A DNA stretch of 64,000 bases, taken from NCBI RefSeq assembly GCF_014645615.1, contig NZ_BMMB01000003.1:524186-588185 (forward strand). The letters run 5' to 3'. This stretch comes from Paenibacillus hunanensis. Lineage in GTDB: Bacteria; Bacillota; Bacilli; Paenibacillales; Paenibacillaceae. A model generated the notes under the pieces. The model did not search any database and was not told where the DNA came from. It saw only the letters and a program-made list of their open reading frames with translations. Every line of letters starts with the position of its first letter. The first letter of the stretch is position 1. This document shows positions 18,650 to 27,848 of this stretch, in pieces. Made by a program: the position numbers and the translations under genes.

Positions 18650-18841
18650 GTGAAACCAGCCATTCAGGAAGCGATGCATAATCAGACCCCGCTGCATGTT
18701 CATCTGATCAGCGGTGAAACGTATATCGGCATTTGTGAAACTCATGATAATCCGAACTTTTTCATCATTCATACCGATTGCGGTGACCTTACCTTTCCTT
18801 ATTGGACAATCAAACGAATCAAAACAGCAGTAACTCATTAA
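18650..18841 (+). CDS. Small Sm-like (Hfq-fold?) protein, 63 aa
   Basis: GTG start with AAGGAG eight bases upstream, so translation is well supported. The pattern PLHVHLISGETYIGICETHDN, then a hydrophobic strand (FFIIHT), a Gly turn and TFPYWTIKRIKTA, resembles the five-strand Sm fold (strand 1 V-x-L-x-x-G, final I-x-x-I). It is not Hfq: the YKHAI Sm2 signature is absent. Whether it binds RNA is unknown. It converges on the cyclase gene and overlaps its end by four bases; there is no room for a terminator, so the two transcripts must overlap. Confidence 0.6.
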   Translation: MKPAIQEAMHNQTPLHVHLISGETYIGICETHDNPNFFIIHTDCGDLTFPYWTIKRIKTAVTH

Positions 18842-20454
18842 TCACCGGCTGAAATGGCATCCAGTCCTTCGTAGACGATCATCCGATTTCTGCCGGTTTT
18901 TTTTGCATCATATAAGGCGGAATCCGCCTGCTCCAATAGCGCCTCCATACTACTCTCATCCCCATCGTATAGCGTCATCCCAAGCGACACCGTCACTGGC
19001 TCTCCATATGGAGTTGGCGACTGCTCTGCTACCTTTCGTATCTGCTCAGCTGTTTTCATTGTCATCATCAGATCAGCTTCAAATAACAGGATCACAAATT
19101 CCTCACCACCATATCGAAAGCACAAATCTGCTGGCTGAATCTGCTCTTCAATTAGCGTTGCCACTCTTCGAAGCATTTCATCACCCATCGTATGTCCGTA
19201 CGTATCATTAATCTTTTTAAAATAATCGATATCCAGCATAATGATCGCAAATGGATAGCTATTATCGATCCAGTTTTGCATGATCGCTCGCAGAGCGCGG
19301 CGATTCAATACGCCGGTCAGTGCATCATAATGCGCTTCCTGCTGTAGCTTGCGCTCCTTTTCCCGAGTTTGCTGCTCCAGTGTCATAATCGCATAGTGTA
19401 GCTCATGCGCTTCATAGTTCCACATATTTTGCTCCGGTCGAAACGAGCCCTTGGATTCACCAGCAATACTATGGGCATAGTCAGCTAATTCCTCTAACGG
19501 GCGTGAAAGGCGAAGCGACAGCTGATAAATAATCATTAGCATCAGAATAATAACAGGCACCAGATAAAAAAGCATACTTTTAATGAGCTGGGCTGAAAAG
19601 ATCGTCGTATTATACACTGGCGTCTGAAAAATAATGCCCCAGCGAATCCCTGGTATAGCTGCATATCCGGCAAGCATTTCCTTGTGCTCCAGATTTAATA
19701 CAAGCTGATTTCCACTTCTCCCATCCTGCAATTCACCGATAATCGGATTGTCATTCTGGGTCAGATGCCGTCCAATACGTTTGGCGACAGGATGATATAA
19801 AATATTCCCCTCGTTATCGACGACATAAAAGTAGGAGCCGTCCTCCTTCTTACTGCCTTCGCCAAATAGTTCACTCAGACGATTCGCTTCTTCCAAATAC
19901 AAAATCCCTGCTAGCATACCGCGATAATTCCCCTGATCGGTGTACAGTGGATAGCTAATCATCAGGACAAGTCGATTATTCGTATCTCGATACGGCTTAG
20001 AAATATAAGCTTCTCGCTTGTGCAACGCCGTCTCAATTTGGATGGTTGTAGGTACAACGCCGCGCTGATAGCTATTCATTGGTGAAGCCATCCGTACAAC
20101 CCCATCCTCATTCACTATCAATACCGCATTAAAAAAGCTATTGGACTGGCGAAAATAGTCCAGTAGCTGCTGCCCAGCGTCCTCAGTCGCTTTATCCTGA
20201 TTCGCCATTATGTATTTTGAAGTACGTGCAAGCGACGATTGCATCGAGTAAATTAAGGTTTGCGCAATTCTACTTAATTCCTTTGCGTGAATTTCATTGA
20301 GCTTTAATGTCTGCTGTTCAATCGATTCCTTCTGGCTAACATAACTAATCAGCAAACAAGCAGCAAGAATCAGAAAAAAAGCACAAAAAGCTAGGCCACA
20401 GGTTAATGTCGACAGCTTATATTTACCAGCCTTGCGTTTTGAGGAAAACGGCAT
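18838..20454 (-). CDS. dCache-GGDEF diguanylate cyclase
   Basis: 538 residues from ATG 20454, AAGGAG eight bases upstream. TM1 about 20-42, a large extracellular double-Cache sensor (about 45-280, with motifs such as YVVDNEGNILYHP and an AxPxxRWGIIFQTPV end), TM2 about 285-310, a short linker/coiled coil, and a GGDEF domain with RYGGEEF near residues 446-452. The catalytic site is intact, so it should make cyclic di-GMP in response to a small extracellular ligand. The RxxD product-inhibition site is missing (Q-P-A-D at that place), so it may escape feedback. Confidence 0.93.
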   Translation of the reverse strand: MPFSSKRKAGKYKLSTLTCGLAFCAFFLILAACLLISYVSQKESIEQQTLKLNEIHAKELSRIAQTLIYSMQSSLARTSKYIMANQDKATEDAGQQLLDYFRQSNSFFNAVLIVNEDGVVRMASPMNSYQRGVVPTTIQIETALHKREAYISKPYRDTNNRLVLMISYPLYTDQGNYRGMLAGILYLEEANRLSELFGEGSKKEDGSYFYVVDNEGNILYHPVAKRIGRHLTQNDNPIIGELQDGRSGNQLVLNLEHKEMLAGYAAIPGIRWGIIFQTPVYNTTIFSAQLIKSMLFYLVPVIILMLMIIYQLSLRLSRPLEELADYAHSIAGESKGSFRPEQNMWNYEAHELHYAIMTLEQQTREKERKLQQEAHYDALTGVLNRRALRAIMQNWIDNSYPFAIIMLDIDYFKKINDTYGHTMGDEMLRRVATLIEEQIQPADLCFRYGGEEFVILLFEADLMMTMKTAEQIRKVAEQSPTPYGEPVTVSLGMTLYDGDESSMEALLEQADSALYDAKKTGRNRMIVYEGLDAISAGD

Positions 20455-20475
20455 CGCATACTCTCCTTGCTTCAT

Positions 20476-20709
20476 ATCTTCGATTTACTTATTTATATCG
20501 GCTTGTTTAGCTTAGTTTATAAGGTATTGGTTATGCAAGACAAATTTGTAATCATTATCCTATAATGTTTTTATCAGCCAAGCTGCACGGATGCAAATCC
20601 TTTATAGGTTGTACTATAAGCCACATAATGTAAAACACCCGTTATTCCTTTATTATGGCGTATATTATAAAGCAAGTCAGCACGATATTGTAACCATTTT
20701 ATGTACAAC
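20476..20709. other. Upstream region of the cyclase gene
   Basis: AT-rich non-coding sequence that presumably contains the promoter of the cyclase gene. Nothing else recognisable before the terminator at 20710-20740. Confidence 0.4.
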
Positions 20710-20740
20710 AACAGCTCCGGTATCAAATACCGGAGCTGTT
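20710..20740 (-). terminator. Terminator of the efflux operon
   Basis: Perfect 14-bp stem AACAGCTCCGGTAT (20710-20723) with ATACCGGAGCTGTT (20727-20740), loop of three. It follows the last gene of the efflux operon on the minus strand. The T-rich tail is interrupted (GTTGTTGT). Confidence 0.8.
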
Positions 20741-20761
20741 ATATCGATTTAGCATTTTATT

Positions 20762-22276
20762 TTAGTATTGAGACACTGTAACCGGCGAATTATCCCCCAG
20801 CAGTGCCAGATTGTTTTCGGCTACACGATCACCGCTTTTCAGTCCGCCTGTAATCAGTGCTTCAGAGCCTGCTTCCGAACCGACAGTTACTTCCTTGCGC
20901 ACGGCATGACCATTCGCAATTACATAGACATAGCTTTTGTCGCCGTCTTTTTGAATCGCTTTGCTTGGTATGATCAAGCCCTGCTTCGCATCCTTGCTTA
21001 CAAAGCTAATGTCTGCCAGCATACCGGATTTTAGTTTACCGTCTGTGTTGGACACAGTAACTTTTACCGGATAACCATTACCGCTGGAATCCATTGGGCT
21101 GATGCTTGTTACTTTACCGTTAGTAACGATATCTGACGATGCTACACGTACCTGCACCTGATCGCCTGTTTTCACCTGATTAATCTCATTGGCTGGTACG
21201 TAGATCAGCATATTAACCGTGCTCAGATCAGCGATCACGATCGACGCTGCGGATGGGCCTGCCATCTCGCCTACTTCGGCATTTTTCGTCGTTACGATCC
21301 CGTTAATTGGTGATTTAACTACTGCATCACCCAGTGCATTTTGTGCGATCTGTACATTCAGCTTGGCTTGCTCCAGCTTTTGCTGGCTTGCTTCGATGCC
21401 TGCTGTACTCTGAGATACTTCAAGCTGACGCTGTGCGTTGCTATAGCCAGAGTTCGCATTTTCATAGCTGTTTGTTGCATTGGTGTAAGCTTCTTTTGCT
21501 GTAGACAGTGCAGTTTGTGCGGTTTGCAGTGATTTTTGCGCACCTGCGAGTTGATCCTGCGCATTTGCTTTAGCATTCACTGCATTTTCATAAGCGGTTT
21601 TAGCATTCACCGCAGCCGCCTGTGCTTGCTCCAGCTCTGCCTGTGTAGCGAGCGAATTGTCGAACAGGGATTGCGTACGAGTCAATGTTTTTTGAGCTGT
21701 ATTCATCGCTTCCTGTGTTTGCTTGATCGTGTTCGCTGCTGTCGACACAGCTGTCTGTGCTTGCTTTAAGCCAGTTTGTGCCTGGTTAACTGCGCCTTGA
21801 GCAGAGTTAATATTACCCTTTGCCTGTGTGATTGCGCTCTGCGACGAGATGATTCCATTTTTGGAGCTAACGACACCGGAGTTCGCAGACACCATGCCAG
21901 TTTCGCGAGAATCCTTGGCTGTGTTCACGCCTGCGGCAGCAGCATCCACGTTTGATTTGGCGATATCCAGATTGTCACGAATATCGCTATCCTCCAGCTT
22001 CAGCAGCACCTGACCCTTTTTCACTTCGGTGCCTACATCAACGGCAATAGCGGATACTTTACCGGAGATTTTTGGCATAATGTTTACCGTTTCGGATGGT
22101 GTAACGGTACCCGTATAAATATCGCCCTGACCGATCATGCCCTGTTGAGCACTAGCGACCTTTACATTTACGCTCATTTCCTGAGCAGCTTCACTGCCTG
22201 CTGTGGAGCATCCAGCCAGCATGACTGAGCTCAGCAGTAATGCGCTGGCGGTAACTTCCCATTTTTTGATTTTCAT
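20762..22276 (-). CDS. HlyD/RND-type membrane fusion lipoprotein with long coiled coil
   Basis: 504 residues from ATG 22276 (AAAGGGA upstream). A lipoprotein signal ends in LAGC near residues 19-22. A barrel-sandwich half-motif follows (GKVSAIAVDVGTEVKKGQVLLKLED), then about 190 residues of heptad-like Ala/Gln/Asn coiled coil, the second lipoyl half (VKSPINGIVTTKNAEVGEMAG), a beta-barrel and a membrane-proximal domain. Such adaptors usually join MacB-type ABC or RND pumps. Here the partner appears to be the DHA2 transporter encoded just upstream, which also has a short EmrA-like adaptor. Two adaptors of different type in one operon is unusual. Confidence 0.85.
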   Translation of the reverse strand: MKIKKWEVTASALLLSSVMLAGCSTAGSEAAQEMSVNVKVASAQQGMIGQGDIYTGTVTPSETVNIMPKISGKVSAIAVDVGTEVKKGQVLLKLEDSDIRDNLDIAKSNVDAAAAGVNTAKDSRETGMVSANSGVVSSKNGIISSQSAITQAKGNINSAQGAVNQAQTGLKQAQTAVSTAANTIKQTQEAMNTAQKTLTRTQSLFDNSLATQAELEQAQAAAVNAKTAYENAVNAKANAQDQLAGAQKSLQTAQTALSTAKEAYTNATNSYENANSGYSNAQRQLEVSQSTAGIEASQQKLEQAKLNVQIAQNALGDAVVKSPINGIVTTKNAEVGEMAGPSAASIVIADLSTVNMLIYVPANEINQVKTGDQVQVRVASSDIVTNGKVTSISPMDSSGNGYPVKVTVSNTDGKLKSGMLADISFVSKDAKQGLIIPSKAIQKDGDKSYVYVIANGHAVRKEVTVGSEAGSEALITGGLKSGDRVAENNLALLGDNSPVTVSQY

Positions 22277-22336
22277 TGCATGTTCCCTTTCTTTCATGAG
22301 AATTTCGATTCATCGCTTCGTTATAGCGAGGAATGC

Positions 22337-23863
22337 TCAGACTTTCGTTTCCTGTAATGCGTTCTTTTTACGTCTCGTAATGAACAGGAATACAAATGGA
22401 ATCGAGCAGAACAACGGGATCGAGGATACAAGGAATGTATCGGCGATGCCGCGTGAATAAGCATCTAATGTGATCAGACCTGATACGGTCGATGTCCACG
22501 AGCTGCCCAGCATCGCTTGAAACGAGTGTGCCGCATCCGGCGTAATCGACTCCGAGATTTGCTGACTGTGCAGTGCTGTACGGTTTTGCATCAGGAAGGT
22601 CAGAATCGCAATCGCCATCGAACCGGCAATGGTACGCACCAGGTTCGATGCGGTCGAAGCTTTACCTACCTTTTCCTTCGGTACAGCGTTCATGCCTACG
22701 GTGGACAGTGGCATCATACAGATCCCGATTCCCATCCCGCGGAACATCAGCACAATTTGCAGCCATAGATGTGGTGTTTGTGGTGTCAGAGTGTGCAGGT
22801 GATACGTCATCACACTAGTAAGCGTCAGACCAACCAGACCGATTGGCACGATACCGATTTTGTCAAATAGCTTCCCGGCAAATGGCATCATAACCGCCAT
22901 CGCAATCGCCTGTGGTAATAGGATAATCCCTGTGTGTACTGGCGATACCGCCTGAATATTTTGCAGGAAGAGCGGCGACAGGAATGTACCACCATACAGA
23001 CCCATCATGACAAAACTGGATGTGATCACACTGATCGCAAATTTATAATTTTTAAATAATGAAATATCGATAACCGGATTCTCCTGCCCACTCTCCACGA
23101 AGATGAGGAAGACGAGTGCCCAGAAGGCAATGAAGAACAGTCCAACAATTTTGAATGAGCCCCAGCCATCGGTCGAGCCGCTGGATAGTGCGTATAGCAG
23201 TGTACCTGCGCAGGTCGCTGCCAGCAGGAAGCCGAGCAGGTCGAACTTCACCTTGATGCCTGGTGGCGGTTCTTTGATCAATAGGATGACCATCAGAATC
23301 GCAAACAGAGCTACCGGTACGCAGACGATAAACAGGAAGCGCCAGTCGAACCATTCGATCAGATAACCACTCAGTGTTGGGCCAATCGCTGGCGCAGCCA
23401 TAGCGGCAATCCCCCAGATCCCGAGCGCCATCCCGATTTGCTCACGTGGAATGATTTTGTACACGATCGTCATGCTCAGCGGCATAATCACACCACCGCC
23501 CAGACCGGCAACAATACGTGCAGCGATCAATGATGTATCACTCCACGCGAAAATACAAAAAACGGTTCCGAGCGTAAACACGCTCAGTGCGGCAATCAGA
23601 AACTTTTTGTACCCGATGCGCTGTTCCATAAATCCCGTAATCGGTACGATAATACCGGAAGCGAGTGTATAGCCAGTAATGACCCACTGGATGCGCGACG
23701 TAGTCGAGCCCAGATCGGTCGTCAACTGCGGAATCGCCACATTGATCAGACTGTTATTCAGGATCGCCACGAAGGCGCCCAATACAATGGCGAAAAAGGC
23801 AAGCCATTTCTCGCGGGGCGAATCAGCAGGAGGAGCAGCGGCAATAACTTCGGAAGCCACCAT
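22337..23863 (-). CDS. DHA2 family drug:H+ antiporter (EmrB-like)
   Basis: 508 residues, ATG 23863 with AGGAGG upstream. Fourteen predicted membrane helices. Motif A region GFMEQRIGYKKF, and motif C GIWGIAAMAAPAIGPTLSGYLIEWFDWRFLF in helix 5, mark an antiporter of the QacA/EmrB type. It exports lipophilic or cationic compounds in exchange for protons. It sits 15 bases after the EmrA-like gene and about 60 bases before the lipoprotein adaptor, so all three are probably one transcript under the TetR protein encoded upstream. Confidence 0.92.
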   Translation of the reverse strand: MVASEVIAAAPPADSPREKWLAFFAIVLGAFVAILNNSLINVAIPQLTTDLGSTTSRIQWVITGYTLASGIIVPITGFMEQRIGYKKFLIAALSVFTLGTVFCIFAWSDTSLIAARIVAGLGGGVIMPLSMTIVYKIIPREQIGMALGIWGIAAMAAPAIGPTLSGYLIEWFDWRFLFIVCVPVALFAILMVILLIKEPPPGIKVKFDLLGFLLAATCAGTLLYALSSGSTDGWGSFKIVGLFFIAFWALVFLIFVESGQENPVIDISLFKNYKFAISVITSSFVMMGLYGGTFLSPLFLQNIQAVSPVHTGIILLPQAIAMAVMMPFAGKLFDKIGIVPIGLVGLTLTSVMTYHLHTLTPQTPHLWLQIVLMFRGMGIGICMMPLSTVGMNAVPKEKVGKASTASNLVRTIAGSMAIAILTFLMQNRTALHSQQISESITPDAAHSFQAMLGSSWTSTVSGLITLDAYSRGIADTFLVSSIPLFCSIPFVFLFITRRKKNALQETKV

Positions 23864-23878
23864 CGACCCCTCCTTTAA

Positions 23879-24532
23879 TTAAGATGTGTGAATTTTAACT
23901 TCAACGTTCGTACCTGGAATCAGCGTCATGCCGTCTGGCACGTTCAGCGCAATTTCAACCGGAATGCGCTGTGTAACCTTATTAAAGTTACCGCTTGTAT
24001 TAGTTGCTGCAATTAAGGCAAATACAGAGTTGGACGCTTGTCCGACCTTGCGTACTTTACCTTGAATCACATGATCGCCATCCGCATCCAGTGTGACATC
24101 TACCAGCTCGCCTGGCTTGATGCGGTTAATATCGGTTTCTTCGATATTGGTCGATACGTAGAGATTTTTCATATCTGCCATAATCGCAACTGCCGAGCTT
24201 GGAGAAGCAATTTCATGCTCTTTGGAATAGATTTTGATCACGGTACCGTCGATTGGTGCGCGCAGAACCGATTTGCTGATCACGCTGGAATCCAGACCCG
24301 AGACATTTTGCTCGGCAATCGGCTCATTGCGTTTCAGTACATCGCCTTCTTCTACATCGATGTGATCAATTTCGGCTGTAATTTGCGGCATCACCTTATA
24401 TTGATCCGCCGTGATGCGTGCGTCATCACTTTTCACAAAATGAGCGCCTTGATACCAGTAGTAGTAACCGATTGTTCCGCCGCTCACGACGAGCAGCACA
24501 ACCAGTATCGACAAAATAATCTTTCTTTTCAA
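23879..24532 (-). CDS. EmrA-like membrane fusion protein (short)
   Basis: 217 residues, TTG start with AGGTGGAG upstream. One N-terminal TM (about 5-27), then YYWYQGAHFVKSDDARITAD typical of EmrA/HlyD, a lipoyl-type half (DHIDVEEGDVLKRNEPIAE), no coiled coil, a second half (LRAPIDGTVIKIYSKEHEIA), and a beta-barrel. The missing coiled-coil hairpin makes it about half the length of E. coli EmrA, as expected in a cell without an outer membrane. It forms a pair with the downstream DHA2 antiporter. Confidence 0.85.
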   Translation of the reverse strand: MKRKIILSILVVLLVVSGGTIGYYYWYQGAHFVKSDDARITADQYKVMPQITAEIDHIDVEEGDVLKRNEPIAEQNVSGLDSSVISKSVLRAPIDGTVIKIYSKEHEIASPSSAVAIMADMKNLYVSTNIEETDINRIKPGELVDVTLDADGDHVIQGKVRKVGQASNSVFALIAATNTSGNFNKVTQRIPVEIALNVPDGMTLIPGTNVEVKIHTS

Positions 24533-24591
24533 CGTACTCCACCTCTGCAGTTCTAATAAAATGGGCTAATCGGTAAAACGATAATCCTTTC

Positions 24592-24615
24592 GCAACTTTA
24601 CATATAGATAGTTGC
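24592..24615 (-). promoter_or_regulatory. Inverted repeat before the efflux genes, possible TetR operator
   Basis: GCAACT (24592-24597) and AGTTGC (24610-24615), separated by 12 bases, in the 212-base gap between the tetR-like gene and the EmrA-like gene. A promoter TTGTAT-N17-TATATG can be drawn through it on the minus strand. Role inferred. Confidence 0.4.
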
Positions 24616-24744
24616 ACAAAATAATACAATGCCAATTTCTCAACTTCGAGAGATCAGGCACAAAAAAAGCAAGGAACTGTTGGCAGACACATCGCAGTTA
24701 GGGGGCGCTTGGATCGCACGCACTAGCCGCCGGTCTTTCGCTCC

Positions 24745-25395
24745 TTACGTTTCATGACTCCTAGAGGTATATAAGCCTCTTTTTAACAATTCCAGCTCCA
24801 GCCTGAAGTTATGCAGTACCTCTTGCTCATCCGCTTCTCCGGCGAAAAACTGAATAAAGTTCTGGATCAATATCGCACGCAAAATTTTGATCAAGTGCAG
24901 TAGCTCTTCCTCACTATGGATGTTCAGACCGCTTGTATCGATCACACCCATATAGTTGCGATAAAACTCGCGAATCCGTTCTCTGGTCGTGGGATTTTTC
25001 ACATCAAGGATCAGCTTGTACTCAATCTTATAATTCATGTTCAGGAAAATATTGCGTGCAAACTCGCGATTCGCCCCCTGCTCGTCATGAATAAAACGAT
25101 GCAGCGAGCTCTCAAAAAATTCTGCCGATGAGGTGAACAGATCGCCTTGATGCTTAATCGCCAGCGACATCATTTGCTCGCGATTTCTAGCGCTGTGCTC
25201 CTCCAGAATGTAGAAAAACAAATCGGCCTTATCCTCAAAATACTGATAAAAGCTGCCCCTCGGAATGCAAGCATCCTTGATGATATTCGCGATCGACGCA
25301 TCTGCAAGCGAAGCGCGTGAAAATTCACGTAACGCTGCATCAATCAAGTTTTGCCGCTTTTCCCCCGGCAGGTTAAAAAAGGTTTTCGTTGGCAT
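24745..25395 (-). CDS. TetR family transcriptional regulator
   Basis: 216 residues. The N-terminal helix-turn-helix covers about residues 10-55: KRQNLIDAALREFS, then ASIANIIKDACIPRGSFYQYFEDKADLF. The C-terminal ligand domain is of the TetR_C type seen next to exporters and fatty-acid genes. It lies immediately upstream of, and in the same direction as, the efflux operon and probably represses it. The ATG 25395 start has GGAG upstream. A strong promoter is at 25474-25501 and a palindrome at 25524-25536. Confidence 0.88.
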   Translation of the reverse strand: MPTKTFFNLPGEKRQNLIDAALREFSRASLADASIANIIKDACIPRGSFYQYFEDKADLFFYILEEHSARNREQMMSLAIKHQGDLFTSSAEFFESSLHRFIHDEQGANREFARNIFLNMNYKIEYKLILDVKNPTTRERIREFYRNYMGVIDTSGLNIHSEEELLHLIKILRAILIQNFIQFFAGEADEQEVLHNFRLELELLKRGLYTSRSHET

Positions 25396-25473
25396 ACATT
25401 CACTCCATTACCCCCTGCAACCTCGGGCTTTTGATTGATGTTGGGATGCTAGCACGAATAAAATGTGGCTCTT

Positions 25474-25501
25474 AGTGTAGGCAGGCTTGATTTGTTGTCA
25501 A
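25474..25501 (-). promoter_or_regulatory. Promoter of the tetR-like gene
   Basis: TTGACA (25496-25501), 16 bases, TACACT (25474-25479) on the minus strand, about 70 bases upstream of the start codon. Confidence 0.65.
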
Positions 25502-25523
25502 AAGTTACATAGAGAATTATATG

Positions 25524-25536
25524 TGACACGGTGTCA
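25524..25536. promoter_or_regulatory. Palindrome TGACAC-G-GTGTCA, possible regulator site
   Basis: Perfect 6+1+6 palindrome followed at once by another TGTCA, about 22 bases upstream of the -35 box of the tetR-like gene. Its position upstream of the promoter fits an activator or divergent site at least as well as a repressor site. Confidence 0.4.
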
Positions 25537-25795
25537 TGTGTCAATCTTATTATTAAAATTTATACATATTTCGTTCCAAACTGTTGTTAGTTGCAATGGA
25601 CTCTACTACTATAATTGCTCTCTTGAAATGCAAAATAGGCCTGTATGCTTGTTCATGAAGGAACGAGGCTACAGACCTGACTATATTGACTTTGTAGTTC
25701 GTGACTGCTTGTATACCTGCTGACGTTTACGTTCTAATCATTCGTGCTTTGCCATTCAACGTTTCGTTATTTCGAAGCTTTAGACCTTTAGTATT
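25537..25795. other. Intergenic region between tetR-like and second cyclase gene
   Basis: No supported gene. An imperfect hairpin pairs AGGCCTGTA (about 25636) with CTACAGACCT (about 25669) and may be a degenerate terminator. Confidence 0.35.
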
Positions 25796-27373
25796 CTATA
25801 GCTCTCGAATTAAAAGCTCGCGCTTTTGCCGTTGCTCCCGTTTCCGGCGGTACATATCCTCATCTGCCAATCGCAGCAGGGTATTACCATTTTCACCATT
25901 AGCGGTATACACACTCATGCCTGCGGCGAAGGATACCGTAATATCCCGATCTCCATACCAGAAAATCTGATCGTCCAGCAATGTCAGCCGGTTCTCCACC
26001 AGCTCAGCGGCACCTGCACGATCTGTAATACTAAGCAGTAAAATGAACTCATCTCCACCAATTCGTCCTACCGTATCACCTGGCTTATGCATTAAGCCTT
26101 GCAGTAATTCAGCAATAAACTTCAAATACATATCACCTACAGCATGTCCATACGTATCATTAATCGGCTTGAAATGATTCAGATCAATCATAATTACAGC
26201 AAACGGATCAGCTGCCGCTGTTCGTACACGCAGCTCTTCTTCCAGTGCAGTGCGATTATATAATCCAGTCAATGCATCATGATATGCGCTGTGCTTGTAG
26301 CTTTGCTCCGATTCCATCAATCTTCGCTCCGTATTTTTGAGCGAGGTCACATTGGTGAGATGCAGCACAAACAGATCTTCATTCGCCCCTTCAATCCGAT
26401 CAATACCTACGATCAGATCCAGATGCTCCTTACGCGAATCGTTCATACGCACCTCCCAGTGCGATTCCTTCCCCGGCTGATCAGCATAAGAAGCGAGCAA
26501 GCCCTGCAAGCCCTTTACCTGCTTGAACTCAAAATGCTCTGGAATCTCCTCAGATGGAATGCCTTCAAACCAGCTCTGCGCACGCGGATTCATTTCCTTG
26601 ATTCTTCCCTGTGCATCCAATAGCAAAATAGCATTCGGCGCCGTCTCGAACAACACCTGAAACAGCTTACGATAATCCGGCATAATATTGTACTTTCCAA
26701 TTAAGTGACGCAGTCTCATCGCCCAGATCAGATACCCGATAAAATAACAAATCATCGATACACGGGTCACGATAATGCCTGCTTGCAGCAATGTGGTGAT
26801 AAGCGCAAAGCTACCAAATAACATCAATCCGCTTGCCAGTAATGAACGCAAAATAACACGCTGTCTGCGCTCCCTGGTACGTAACCAGCCCCAGGCGAGC
26901 AATACGACGGACAGCAAAATATACCCGATCACAAATACAATCGTGACGAGCAAATACGTTGGATGTAGTGGGCTGCGTCCATCCGTTACATGCACATCGT
27001 ACAGCACACTGTGATCCCATGTGACCATAAACCATAGCCATAGCATATAAGGTGTCACATAGACGAGCGGCAATACCTTTTTAAAGGAGCGCGTCACTTC
27101 TCCACCGAATAAGATACACAGATGAACAAGTGTACTAATAAACAGCAGTAACGATGGCGAGCTTCCATATAAAACAAGCTGCATCTGATATTCGGGCAGC
27201 AGCGATGTTTTCAAATATTCAAACATAAAATAAAGCACGAGTGACCCCATTAGCAATGCGGCGACGCGATTAATCATGCTGCGTCGATTACGATAGATCA
27301 ACGTGATTGCCATATAGAAGAAAAAGTAGGTGGGCAACTGGATTGTTAAAAAATCCATAAAAAGTGCGCTCAT
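25796..27373 (-). CDS. 7TM-PAS-GGDEF diguanylate cyclase
   Basis: 525 residues from ATG 27373 (AAAGGA eight bases upstream). Seven to eight N-terminal helices (about residues 5-225) resemble the histidine-kinase-type 7TM sensor. A PAS domain follows (about 240-350, starting FQVLFETAPNAILLLDAQGRIKEMN), then a GGDEF domain with RIGGDEF near 434-438. The active site is intact. At the inhibition-site position there is K-P-G-D, a conservative change from RxxD. It should make cyclic di-GMP under control of a membrane signal. Monocistronic as far as can be seen. Confidence 0.93.
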   Translation of the reverse strand: MSALFMDFLTIQLPTYFFFYMAITLIYRNRRSMINRVAALLMGSLVLYFMFEYLKTSLLPEYQMQLVLYGSSPSLLLFISTLVHLCILFGGEVTRSFKKVLPLVYVTPYMLWLWFMVTWDHSVLYDVHVTDGRSPLHPTYLLVTIVFVIGYILLSVVLLAWGWLRTRERRQRVILRSLLASGLMLFGSFALITTLLQAGIIVTRVSMICYFIGYLIWAMRLRHLIGKYNIMPDYRKLFQVLFETAPNAILLLDAQGRIKEMNPRAQSWFEGIPSEEIPEHFEFKQVKGLQGLLASYADQPGKESHWEVRMNDSRKEHLDLIVGIDRIEGANEDLFVLHLTNVTSLKNTERRLMESEQSYKHSAYHDALTGLYNRTALEEELRVRTAAADPFAVIMIDLNHFKPINDTYGHAVGDMYLKFIAELLQGLMHKPGDTVGRIGGDEFILLLSITDRAGAAELVENRLTLLDDQIFWYGDRDITVSFAAGMSVYTANGENGNTLLRLADEDMYRRKREQRQKRELLIREL

Positions 27374-27848
27374 CGGCAATGTCCTTTCCAGTTCGGGTAG
27401 GTTCCACGTAAAGCCTATACCACTTTCCGATTCACACCTTGGTTGATGCCACTCGTAGCTAGATCAGTATAAGTTTCCAGTATTCCTATCGTAAGAAAAT
27501 GAACACCGTTTGACAACAGAAATTAGCGAAAAATGACGAATTTTAAGATATTTTTTATGTAAACTTTCCATTTTCATATCTCTGATTAGCAAATAAACGC
27601 TTTCATTACCTATCACCTTATAACAAAGGCCACCTATTTCTCTACTCTAGAAGAGAAATAGGTGGTTGTAAATAAATTATTTATCTTACATATAATTAAT
27701 TTATAAGAATTTTGTGGTAATTAATATGGTATTACTTATTTGATATTATTTAATAAAGGATGGACTGGAGACATGCCTATGCTGCTCATCGTGTCCTAGC
27801 ATCCAATTTCGTGATAACCGACTGAATCCATTCATACTCCGCTTTAGA
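27374..27848. other. Intergenic region between cyclase and DhaK-DhaL genes
   Basis: No gene. It is AT-rich and contains the perfect hairpin at 27630-27665, listed separately. The half nearer 27373 should hold the cyclase promoter. Confidence 0.4.
27630..27665 (-). terminator. Strong hairpin after the dihydroxyacetone kinase gene
   Basis: Perfect 14-bp stem CCACCTATTTCTCT (27630-27643) with AGAGAAATAGGTGG (27652-27665), loop of eight. On the minus strand it is followed by CCTTTGTT, a weak T tract. Probable terminator of the kinase gene. Confidence 0.6.

Noticed and set aside
25487..25723. 78-codon plus-strand frame upstream of tetR
   Set aside because: It covers the tetR promoter and the palindrome, is Cys/Tyr-rich with no ribosome site.
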